Positions 1-7,446 of a DNA stretch of 7,593 nucleotides are shown piece by piece. Within the stretch, counting starts at the first letter, position 1. Each line of letters starts with the position of its first letter. The notes beneath the pieces are model-generated. The model worked only from the letters and a program-made list of their open reading frames with translations, was not told the origin of the DNA and did not search any database. The position numbers and the translations under genes were made by a program. Source of the DNA: CAZNER01 sp964572065 (GTDB lineage Bacteria > Patescibacteriota > Dojkabacteria > JAHIVN01); contig CAZNER010000090.1 in assembly GCA_964572065.1 (NCBI GenBank), positions 1-7,593 on the forward strand. Direction: 5' to 3'.

Positions 1-276
1 TATAGAAATGGTACTATTGCAAATCCAAGAAGTGATATATTTTCTTTAGCTGCAACTATTGCATTTCTATTGTCGGATGGAAGGTTTGGATACCCAATAC
101 GATTTGGTTACTTACAGGAATTAGAGTTTATTAATAAATTTGAATTATCAGGAATGTGTAATGAGATTGTTATTAATGTATTAAAGAAAGCAATGAGTGA
201 AAATATAGATGAGAGATATGCAACTGTTGATGAATTTTGGTTTGAATTAAGACAAGCTTTAGAAAGTTTAGAATAA
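1..276 (+). CDS. Hanks-type Ser/Thr protein kinase, C-terminal lobe (5' end outside window)
   Basis: The frame is open from base 1, so the gene begins outside the window and only the last 91 residues are visible. They read like the C-lobe of a eukaryotic-like Ser/Thr protein kinase. An SDIFSLAAT segment matches subdomain IX, whose usual form is SDIYSLGAT and whose invariant Asp is residue 12 here. A LKKAMSENIDERYATVDEF segment matches subdomain XI, whose invariant Arg is residue 72 here. The catalytic loop, DFG and APE motifs would lie upstream, so activity cannot be judged. The protein stops about 19 residues after the subdomain XI Arg, so there is no C-terminal membrane segment or PASTA-type sensor of the PknB kind; any such domain would have to be N-terminal. 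A TTG at 70 is only an internal codon of this longer frame. The gene converges with the RNR fusion gene, with two bases between the coding regions, so it belongs to a different transcription unit. The kinase-fold call is fairly secure; the substrate is unknown. Confidence 0.72.
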   Translation, partial: YRNGTIANPRSDIFSLAATIAFLLSDGRFGYPIRFGYLQELEFINKFELSGMCNEIVINVLKKAMSENIDERYATVDEFWFELRQALESLE

Positions 277-278
277 TC

Positions 279-3200
279 TTATCCGCACTTGCTGTACCCG
301 CAGCTTAAACAGACCATACAGCCTTCTGCATACTGTAAATCACCTCCACATTCAGGACATTCTGGGAGCTGATCATATGTATTTTCATTGCTGTATTTTG
401 AATCATTGTTCTTTTTCTTAGGTTTATTTTCTCTTTCAGGTTTTGATAATTCAGCTTCCTCTTTAATTTCTTTTTCATTTTTTATCTTAATTTTTTCAGT
501 TTTCTTAAACATAGAGATATTTTTGTTTTTAATATGATTCTCTAATACTTTGGCAACAGCATCTGGAACTGAATATACAAACATGCCTTTGTTTAAAGTT
601 GGAATAGATGTTCTGATCCCTTTAAGCTGATCAATTATGCTTTCTATTGATAAGCCAGCTCTTAATGAAACTGATATAAGTCTTCCGATTGCTTCACAGT
701 AACCTGATGAGTAACCGCCGCTTTTACCTATATTTAAAAATACTTCTGCTATACCATTCTCATCTTCGTTTATAGTTACATAAAGAGACCCTTGTTCTGT
801 TTTAACTTGTGTTGTTATTCCTCTTGTTATAAGTGGTCTTTCTCTTGGGGTTTTAGATATCGTCTCTTTAGTATCTTTCTCTTCACTTATATTAATCTTT
901 TGTGCCTCAGATTTGCATCCATCTCTAAATATTGTAATTCCTTTGCATTTTAATTTATGAGAAAGTTTAAAAATATCTTTTATGTCATTAATTGTTGACG
1001 ATTTGGGAAGATTTATAGTTTTAGATACACCACTATCGCAGTATTTTTGAAAGGCAGACTGTACTCTTACATGTTGCTCTGGATCAATTTCATGACTTGT
1101 TTTAAATATGTCAATTACATCAGAAGGAACATTCTTAATTTCAGATAATTTTTTACCCTCACTTAATTTCTTCATTAGATTATCTGAATAAAATCCTCTA
1201 TTTTTAGCTATTTTTTCAAATAAGAAGTTAACTACTGTTTGTTCTTTTCCTCCAAGTGACTGCATTCTTTTATAAACCAATGCAAATATCGGTTCGATAC
1301 CTGGATTACACTGTACTACTATTGATATAGTACCTGTAGGGGCTATAGTGGTACATCTAGAATTACGCATATATTTTTTCTTAGATTTATCCCATTTACT
1401 TCCTTTAAAAGCAGGAAAATTACCTCTTTTCTTAGCTAAATCAATAGACGCTTTATGTGATTTTTCTTGAAGGAATTTCATAATTTTAGAAGATAACTTT
1501 ATAGCATCTTTACTATCGTATGGGATTCCTAATTTTATAAGTAGATCTGCAAAACCCATTAAGCCTAATCCAATACTTCTTGTTTTCTTTGTCATCTTTT
1601 CGATCTCTTTTATTGGATAATTATTTATATCAATTATATTATCTAAGAATTCAATTGAGGTGTTAATAATTCTTTCAAATTTGTCCCAATCAATATATTT
1701 TATTTTATGACGTAGACTTTTTTTACCGATATTAGGATTTTTTAAATAAGGAAAATTTTTAACAATTTTAGAAAGATTTATATTACCAAGATTACATGAT
1801 TCATAAAATAAAAGAGGCTGTTCTCCACAAACATTGGTAGCAACTATTTTTCCTAGGTGCTTAGTTGGATTATCTTTATCTAATTGATCTAAGAAAATTA
1901 ATCCTGGATCGCCGCTTTGCCATGCGTATTTGCATATTTTATGAAATAGCTTCTTTGCATTTAATGTTTTGTAAATCTTTTTATCATGCGGGTCAACTAA
2001 TTTCCATTTTTTATTTCTATTAATATGTTTCATAAATTTATCTGTTATGCCTACAGATATGTTATAGTGAGTAAGTTTGTTATCTTCTCTTTTAGAAGTT
2101 ATAAATTCAGGAATATTTGGATGATCTATATTTAATATAGCCATCGATCCCATTTGTCTACCGCCTCTTCCAACTATTGTATCTTGAGCATTATTAAATA
2201 CTTTTAAGTATTCTACAGGACCTGCTGCATGTTCACCAGTTGTAGAAACTTTTGAATACGAAGATCTAATTTTAGAAAAATTAAATCCAGTTCCTCCTCC
2301 ATGTTTTAGAACTTCAATATTGTTATTTAAAGTATCAAAAATATCTCTAATGGAATCTTCTATAGGCAAAACGAAGCATTTCGACCAAATAGCTTTTTTC
2401 CCTTTTTTGTCACTCATTCCAGCCCAGATAAGAGCACCGCCACATTGAAATTCTAGTTTATTTAGTATATTGTAAAAATTTCTATAACTCTTATCTATTT
2501 CAGATTTTGAATAATTATATTTTGTACCGGCTTTTGAGATATATTTAGCTATCCTTTTGAACATTTCTTCTGGTGTTTCTATAATTTTACCCTTTTTGTT
2601 CTTTTTTAAAGAACGTCTCTTTAAAACTTCATGAGCATTTTGGGAAAGGCTAACTTCAATAGAATCCTTTTTATATATATTGAAATTTTCAAAAACTTTC
2701 TGAAGTGCTTTATACCTCGGATTATAACTTCTAAATTCAATTTCTGATGGTGTTTCAGAAAAGGAATTAATTCCTTTATGTAAAAACATATATTTATTTT
2801 TAGTAGTTTTAACTAATTTTCCTGGTATTTTTGTTGTTGTAGATATAAACTTTTCATTAAATGGGTCATATATGGATATTGCTGTAGATATATATGCTTT
2901 AGTTCCCTTCTTATTTATGTGTGATAGAAGCTTTTTAAATAAATTTGATGAGAAGTCATTTTTCTTACCAAAAAATAGTATATCTTTAGGCTTAATTGTT
3001 TTACTTTTAATTAAAAAACCATTTTTTTCTGATATAGCTATACTTTGCGATTGTTCAGCGGCTGATTTTGAGTTCTCTTTAGATATTTTTAGTAAAGTAT
3101 TTTCATTTAAATTATAAGATATTTCTTCGTCATTTGGTAAAGTAAACTGTTTATTTGATATTTTTATTTTACCATTGAAGTTTCCGAGGTCAGAAATTAA

Positions 3201-5036
3201 TCCTTTCTTAATAAATTTATCTTTATTAGCTATTACGAATTGAGTTCTATTTCTGTCCTCTTCTTTTGTATTTAGTTTACCTTTTTTACTTGAAACATAA
3301 GTCTGAGCATATTTACATCCATCTCTATATATAGTTACACCTTTTAAATTATTTCTATAAGCATCAATGAAAACTTTTCTAATATCATTTCTTGTAGCAT
3401 TGTTGGGGAAATTAATTGTTTTAGATATTGCATTATCAACATGTTTCTGAAAGGCCGCCTGCATTAAAAGGTGCCATTTAGGTTCTATTTTAGGTGAAGT
3501 TACAAATACTTTTTTAAATCTATCAGGAATTTCTTCAATTTCAGATATAGGAACATTTTTAGATAGTTTCTCTATTAAGTCTTTTGAATAGAAATTATTC
3601 TTTTTAGCGATATATTTAAATGCTTGGTTGATATGGGTAAATATAGTTGTAGCTTTATAATTATTATCTTCAATACCGCCTATTTTATATACTAAATCAA
3701 ATACAGGCTCAATTCCGCCAGTTACTCCTCCTATGATACTAGTATTTCCATTAGGAGCAATTGTTGTTATAGTTGCATTCCTTACGGGTAGTTTTTTCTT
3801 TTCCCAAACACTTCCTTTATAAGCTGGAAATGTACTTCTTTTTTTAGCTAAGTTTATAGAAGCTTGAATTGATTCTTTTTGAATAAATTCCATCACTTTT
3901 TCAGCATAATCTACTGCTTTTTGTGAATTATAGGGAATTTCTTTTACTATTAAAACATCTGCAAATCCCATGAGACCAAGCCCCATTTTTCTATTTTTAA
4001 ATTTTGTGATTTCTTCGATTTTTTTAAGTGGATAATAATTGATATCTATTATGTTATCCAAAAAATGTACTGCTGTATTTATAGTATTTTTTAGTTTACT
4101 CCAATTTATATCATTTGTTCTATAATCAAAATGAGTAAAGAGATTTAATGCAGCAAGATTGCATGATTCATAAGATAGAAGTGGTTGTTCACCACAAGGA
4201 TTAGTGGAATTAATTACCCCTAAATGTGGAGTTGGATTATCTTTATTAATATTATCTATGAAAGCAATTCCAGGATCGGCTGTTCTATAAGCAAGATCTA
4301 TGATCTCATTAAAGACATATCTAGCGCTTATCTTTTTAACACATTTGTTATTTCTTGGATTAATTAATTCATATTCATGGTCGTTTTGAAAAGCTTTCAT
4401 AAATTTATCAGTGATACCTACCGATATATTGAAGTTTACAATTGTTCTGTCTTTTTCCTTCATATGTATAAAATCAATAATATCTGGATGATCTACATTT
4501 AAAATTGCAATATTAGCTCCTCCGCGTTTTCCTCCTTGTCTAACACCCATAAGAGCTTCAGAAAAGGTTTTAATAAAGTGAATAGGTCCTGCTGCTACAT
4601 CAGGCATTCCACCTGCTTCATCACCTTTAGGACGGATTTTTGAGAAATTAAATCCCGTACCTCCGCCTTTCCACTGTACTTGAACTGCATCTGAGAGGGT
4701 TTTATAAATTGCGTCAAGAGAATCCTCTATTGGTAAAACGAAGCAAGCTGATAATGTTTTATTCTTTTTGCCTGAATTTAGTAAAGTAGGAGATTGGGGG
4801 ACAAGTAAAAGATTATATAAAACATTAAAAAATTCTTCTTCAGCTTTTTTTATTTTAGTTTTACTTTTAGTGTAATTTTTATCAGCACTAGCGACCCATT
4901 TAGCAACTCTGTGAAATAAATCTGATGGATGTTCTTTCTTATTGCGTTTAGGATCTTTCTTAAGAAATCTATTCTTTAAAAGACGAATAGAATTAGCAGT
5001 ATAATATTTAGGCAGTTTCTTTTTGCTTGTTTTCAT
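279..5036 (-). CDS. Double-barrel class II ribonucleotide reductase with ITPase/HAM1-like linker, TSCPD domain and zinc-ribbon redox tail
   Basis: This is an adenosylcobalamin-dependent (class II, NrdJ-type) ribonucleotide reductase that would convert ribonucleotides to deoxyribonucleotides in the cytoplasm. At 1585 residues it is about twice the usual NrdJ length (Thermotoga maritima NrdJ is about 825). Barrel 1 (about 1-585) has redox Cys98, the N279-P-C281-G-E283 motif with the thiyl-radical Cys, and Cys292. Residues about 597-785 resemble a degenerate RdgB/HAM1 domain. Barrel 2 (about 793-1385) has Cys887, N1068-V-C1070-G-E1072 and Cys1081. A TSCPD domain (about 1396-1503), a Lys/Glu-rich linker and a zinc ribbon (Cys1560, 1563, 1573, 1576) follow. 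The end is CGYSKC, whose Cys1579/Cys1584 pair matches the C-x4-C redox tail of class II enzymes. No ATP-cone is visible. The ATG at 5036 has an in-frame TAA 12 bases upstream (5049-5051), fixing the start; no Shine-Dalgarno is seen. There is no Met codon between residues 750 and 825, so barrel 2 is unlikely to be made separately. Barrel 1 has an altered phosphate loop (APNGNTS rather than APTGTIS). The RNR assignment is very secure; the ITPase-like linker is my own alignment. Confidence 0.95.
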   Translation of the reverse strand: MKTSKKKLPKYYTANSIRLLKNRFLKKDPKRNKKEHPSDLFHRVAKWVASADKNYTKSKTKIKKAEEEFFNVLYNLLLVPQSPTLLNSGKKNKTLSACFVLPIEDSLDAIYKTLSDAVQVQWKGGGTGFNFSKIRPKGDEAGGMPDVAAGPIHFIKTFSEALMGVRQGGKRGGANIAILNVDHPDIIDFIHMKEKDRTIVNFNISVGITDKFMKAFQNDHEYELINPRNNKCVKKISARYVFNEIIDLAYRTADPGIAFIDNINKDNPTPHLGVINSTNPCGEQPLLSYESCNLAALNLFTHFDYRTNDINWSKLKNTINTAVHFLDNIIDINYYPLKKIEEITKFKNRKMGLGLMGFADVLIVKEIPYNSQKAVDYAEKVMEFIQKESIQASINLAKKRSTFPAYKGSVWEKKKLPVRNATITTIAPNGNTSIIGGVTGGIEPVFDLVYKIGGIEDNNYKATTIFTHINQAFKYIAKKNNFYSKDLIEKLSKNVPISEIEEIPDRFKKVFVTSPKIEPKWHLLMQAAFQKHVDNAISKTINFPNNATRNDIRKVFIDAYRNNLKGVTIYRDGCKYAQTYVSSKKGKLNTKEEDRNRTQFVIANKDKFIKKGLISDLGNFNGKIKISNKQFTLPNDEEISYNLNENTLLKISKENSKSAAEQSQSIAISEKNGFLIKSKTIKPKDILFFGKKNDFSSNLFKKLLSHINKKGTKAYISTAISIYDPFNEKFISTTTKIPGKLVKTTKNKYMFLHKGINSFSETPSEIEFRSYNPRYKALQKVFENFNIYKKDSIEVSLSQNAHEVLKRRSLKKNKKGKIIETPEEMFKRIAKYISKAGTKYNYSKSEIDKSYRNFYNILNKLEFQCGGALIWAGMSDKKGKKAIWSKCFVLPIEDSIRDIFDTLNNNIEVLKHGGGTGFNFSKIRSSYSKVSTTGEHAAGPVEYLKVFNNAQDTIVGRGGRQMGSMAILNIDHPNIPEFITSKREDNKLTHYNISVGITDKFMKHINRNKKWKLVDPHDKKIYKTLNAKKLFHKICKYAWQSGDPGLIFLDQLDKDNPTKHLGKIVATNVCGEQPLLFYESCNLGNINLSKIVKNFPYLKNPNIGKKSLRHKIKYIDWDKFERIINTSIEFLDNIIDINNYPIKEIEKMTKKTRSIGLGLMGFADLLIKLGIPYDSKDAIKLSSKIMKFLQEKSHKASIDLAKKRGNFPAFKGSKWDKSKKKYMRNSRCTTIAPTGTISIVVQCNPGIEPIFALVYKRMQSLGGKEQTVVNFLFEKIAKNRGFYSDNLMKKLSEGKKLSEIKNVPSDVIDIFKTSHEIDPEQHVRVQSAFQKYCDSGVSKTINLPKSSTINDIKDIFKLSHKLKCKGITIFRDGCKSEAQKINISEEKDTKETISKTPRERPLITRGITTQVKTEQGSLYVTINEDENGIAEVFLNIGKSGGYSSGYCEAIGRLISVSLRAGLSIESIIDQLKGIRTSIPTLNKGMFVYSVPDAVAKVLENHIKNKNISMFKKTEKIKIKNEKEIKEEAELSKPERENKPKKKNNDSKYSNENTYDQLPECPECGGDLQYAEGCMVCLSCGYSKCG
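2682..3248 (-). other. Degenerate ITPase/HAM1 (RdgB)-like domain between the two RNR barrels
   Basis: This is an internal domain of the 1585-residue fusion (residues about 597-785), not a separate gene. Compared from memory with RdgB/HAM1 non-canonical NTP pyrophosphatases, the segments fall in the right order. TQFVIANKDKF stands where the family has its N-terminal VVLATGN-x-x-K nucleotide-binding motif. NENTLLKISKENSKSAAE matches the FIENAILKARHAA helix. LFKKLLSHINKKGTKAYIST matches the LLETM...RQARF segment. KIPGKL matches the W-PG-I strand. FRSYNPRYKALQKV matches the K-S-x-ISHR-x-x-AL signature. The catalytic ADDSGL motif is replaced by ISEKNGF, the GFGYDPIF motif is gone, and SHR is NPR. 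The domain is therefore probably inactive but may still bind a nucleotide or serve in assembly. Its length (about 190) fits the family. An unrelated linker remains possible. Confidence 0.62.
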
Positions 5037-5057
5037 CTTGAAATAGATTTATATAAA

Positions 5058-5675
5058 TTACATATCAAAATCTTCGTAAGTTGTTGTATCTACTAAATCA
5101 GGAATTTTATATTTTCTTAGAATTTTTTCTAATTGTTGGTTTAGATAATTTAGTGATTTATTATTGATAATTATTTCATCGGATAACTTTTTGCATGCAG
5201 AAATATTTGATGAATATTTCTTATCTTTACCCTCAGGGTTATTTTCACAATCGTCTTTAGATTTAAATTCTTTCTCTGTTAAACCACCACCTAATTCTTT
5301 TAGAAAAGTTCTTTTAAATCTAGTTTTAAAAGGAGCATCTACAAAGATAATTAAAGCATTGTAATTATCTTTTAAATATTTGATATCAGTAGGGTGTCTA
5401 ATAGGACAAATAACGTATCTTTCTTTTTCCTTAATCCGTTTAGTAGCTTTCTTAGCTAGAAAATTCATACCGTTTTTTTTTCTTAATTCAATATCTAGAT
5501 TAATCCAATTTTCTCTATTTGATAAGTCTATTTTCCTTTTTAGTCCTTCTTCAAATATAGGCCGTGTCAATCTAATAGATTTAAATCCTCGATCCACTAA
5601 AAAATAACGTAAGGCTGCTTTACCTGCCGATATAGTTCCCGTTATTCCTATTATAATGTTTTGAGCTTGTACCAT
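5058..5675 (-). CDS. P-loop nucleotide-kinase-like protein (dNMP kinase / CoaE / UPF0200-like) with altered Walker A
   Basis: A 205-residue soluble protein with a P-loop kinase fold. Residues 7-21 form beta-strand 1 plus Walker A (IIIGITGTISAGKAAL, with G13-x4-G18-K19). An ELRKKNG segment around 63-69, an IRHPTDI segment around 92-98 (compare IRSPGEV-type motifs), a FVDAP strand around 111-115 and an R-rich lid around 119-122 follow. Then come an EF-x-x-K-D helix and a DEIIINNKSLNYLNQQLEKIL C-terminal part typical of CoaE/UPF0200/dNMP-kinase-like proteins. Such proteins phosphorylate small substrates, often deoxynucleoside monophosphates. The Ser/Thr that normally follows the Walker A Lys and coordinates Mg2+ is Ala20, and the usual Ser-Asp after the second strand is Thr-Arg, so it may be weak or inactive. 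The gene lies 25 bases after the stand-alone RNR and 21 before the RNR fusion, which points to a role in deoxynucleotide supply. The first in-frame start is ATG; no Shine-Dalgarno is visible. Substrate is unknown; dephospho-CoA kinase is a less likely alternative given the context. Confidence 0.72.
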   Translation of the reverse strand: MVQAQNIIIGITGTISAGKAALRYFLVDRGFKSIRLTRPIFEEGLKRKIDLSNRENWINLDIELRKKNGMNFLAKKATKRIKEKERYVICPIRHPTDIKYLKDNYNALIIFVDAPFKTRFKRTFLKELGGGLTEKEFKSKDDCENNPEGKDKKYSSNISACKKLSDEIIINNKSLNYLNQQLEKILRKYKIPDLVDTTTYEDFDM

Positions 5676-5700
5676 GATGGATTTTAATTTAAAAGTTAAT

Positions 5701-7446
5701 TTATTTGTTTTTTAAGTTTAATACTTGTTTATCTCTGCTCTTATTTCTATAGATTGTAACACCTTTTAGGTTTAATTCGTATGCCTTTATTAGTATTTTT
5801 TCGATTTTTTCTGTATCTGTATTTTCAGGTAAATTTATAGTTTTGGATACTGAATTATCGGTATATTTTTGGAATGATGCCTGCATCTTTAGATGCCAAA
5901 TAGGATTGATTTCTAATGCCGTTTTAAAAATACTTTTAATTTCGCCAGGAATTTCTTTAATTTTTTGAATATTGCCTTTCTTGATAATTTCTTTCATCAA
6001 ATTTTTTGAATATACCCATTCTTCTTTTAATTTTTTTTCGAGGTATTTATTAATAAATACTAATTTTTTATCACCGAGTGTTTCCATGTTTTTTCTTACA
6101 TATGATAATGAAAAAAATGGTTCAATTCCACCATTACAATCAGCAAATAAGGATATTGTACCAGTGGGTGCAATCGTAGTTATTGTTGCATTCCGCATGT
6201 ATTTATATCCAAGCTTTGGAAATATGCTTTTTTTAAAATTATTAAAGTTTCCTTTTAATTTTCCTAAATTACAGCTTTCTTCTCGAGATTTTTCCTGTAT
6301 AAATCGCATTATTTTTTCAGCAAGTTTTAATGCTTTATTACTATCGTATGGAATAGAAAGCTTGGATAATAAATCTGCCCATCCCATTACACCTAGACCA
6401 ATTTTTCTATTGTCTTTACATACTATCTGTTTAATTTCTGGTAGTTCGTAATGAGCAATATCTATAGTATTATCTAAGAACCTGACTGCTAATCTTATAA
6501 CTCTTTCTAATCGTTTCCAGTCTATTTTTTTAGTAATATTACTAGATTTATTTTCTTGTAAAAATTTATTTAATGCAATTGAACCTAAATTACAGGCTTC
6601 ATAGGAAAGTAGAGGTTGTTCTCCGCATAGATTTGTAGCCTTAATTTTATCGAGTTTAGGTAAAGTATTTTTCCTATTAATTTCATCAATAAATATAATT
6701 CCAGGCTCTCCGCTCTTATGAATGCTTTTAGCAATGCTCTTTAATATATTTCTTGCGGATAATTCAATGTTTTGATTAAATTTAGGATGTTTTAGTTTAT
6801 AATTTTTATTGTTCTTATAAGCTTTTATAAATTTATCTGTAACTGCAACAGATAGATTAAAATTTGTAAGTTGATTATAATTTTCTTTTGCTCGAATAAA
6901 TTTTTGAATATCGGGATGATCAATTCTTAATATTCCCATATGACCGGCATGTCTAACACTTCCTCTATTTAGTATAATTTCTGAGGAAAAATCATAAAGT
7001 CTCATAAAAGATATTGGTCCAGATGCTTCTTTTCCAGTCGATTTGATAAGAGAACATTCAGGTCTTATTTCAGAAAAATCATATCCAATTCCTGCTCCTA
7101 ATCTATGAAGCCTGACAGCTTGATATAATGTTTTATATATTGATTCTAAACTATCGTGAAGAGGAAGAACGTAACATGCAGCCATTAATTTATTCCTACC
7201 TCTATCTGATAAAGTAAATCCTGATAGGAATTCGAAATTTGATTGAATCTTGTAAAAGTTTTCAGTTAAATTTTTGATATCTTTTTTTGATAATTGATAT
7301 CTTTTTTCATTAGTTGCAACAAATTTCGATATTCTAGTAAACATATCTTCAACATTTTCTCTAGGTTTTCTATGATTATCTAAAATTAGATATCTATTAG
7401 TAGCAATTAGTTTTTGTTTATAGTTTAATTTTATCTTTTTAGACAT
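5701..7446 (-). CDS. Stand-alone class II ribonucleotide reductase catalytic barrel lacking the C-terminal tail
   Basis: A 581-residue class II (NrdJ-type) RNR catalytic domain that ends right after the barrel. It has redox Cys91 in CYVLPLHDS, the N272-L-C274-G-E276 motif with the predicted thiyl-radical Cys, Cys285 as the second redox cysteine, and an intact APTGTIS phosphate loop at 427-433. Compared with the two barrels of the fusion, the GGGTGF loop reads GAGIGY, the GG-x-R segment reads GSVRHAGHMG, and the usual PNSPT region reads LSGFTLSD, so it is the most divergent of the three. It ends at about residue 581 with a Lys-rich tail and lacks the TSCPD domain, zinc ribbon and C-terminal cysteine pair. 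It would need reduction in trans, perhaps by the tail of the fusion protein. There is no N-terminal ATP-cone. It is the first gene of the operon. The ATG has an in-frame TAA six bases upstream (7453-7455), which fixes the start; no Shine-Dalgarno is seen. RNR identity is secure; its independent activity is inferred only from the conserved residues. Confidence 0.93.
   Translation of the reverse strand: MSKKIKLNYKQKLIATNRYLILDNHRKPRENVEDMFTRISKFVATNEKRYQLSKKDIKNLTENFYKIQSNFEFLSGFTLSDRGRNKLMAACYVLPLHDSLESIYKTLYQAVRLHRLGAGIGYDFSEIRPECSLIKSTGKEASGPISFMRLYDFSSEIILNRGSVRHAGHMGILRIDHPDIQKFIRAKENYNQLTNFNLSVAVTDKFIKAYKNNKNYKLKHPKFNQNIELSARNILKSIAKSIHKSGEPGIIFIDEINRKNTLPKLDKIKATNLCGEQPLLSYEACNLGSIALNKFLQENKSSNITKKIDWKRLERVIRLAVRFLDNTIDIAHYELPEIKQIVCKDNRKIGLGVMGWADLLSKLSIPYDSNKALKLAEKIMRFIQEKSREESCNLGKLKGNFNNFKKSIFPKLGYKYMRNATITTIAPTGTISLFADCNGGIEPFFSLSYVRKNMETLGDKKLVFINKYLEKKLKEEWVYSKNLMKEIIKKGNIQKIKEIPGEIKSIFKTALEINPIWHLKMQASFQKYTDNSVSKTINLPENTDTEKIEKILIKAYELNLKGVTIYRNKSRDKQVLNLKNK

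Noticed and set aside
2640..2700. Sequencing error joining two separate RNR genes
   Set aside because: The frame is continuous for about 200 codons of domain-like sequence between the barrels, and there is no candidate start codon close to the second barrel. Reads would still be needed to exclude it fully.
2872..3117. 81-codon open frame on the + strand
   Set aside because: It is antisense to the ITPase-like linker of the fusion. Its Phe/Leu-rich product mirrors Lys/Glu-rich sequence on the coding strand.
2682..3248. Intein in the RNR fusion
   Set aside because: RNR genes often host inteins, but the extra segment lies between two complete barrels rather than inside an active-site motif. It has no N-terminal Cys/Ser splice block and no His-Asn end, and the flanking sequences would not join into one barrel.
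882..5036. Very recent tandem duplication producing barrels 1 and 2
   Set aside because: The barrels share motifs but differ throughout, including the region before the first redox Cys (PQSPTLLNSG versus CGGALIWAGM) and the phosphate loop. Any duplication is ancient.
5164..5607. Two short open frames on the + strand (66 and 75 codons)
   Set aside because: Both are antisense to the kinase-like gene, with no start signals or domains of their own.
5972..6451. 159-codon open frame on the + strand
   Set aside because: It lies wholly antisense to the RNR catalytic domain, whose reading frame carries clear conserved motifs. The + strand product is a hydrophobic low-complexity shadow with no recognisable domain.
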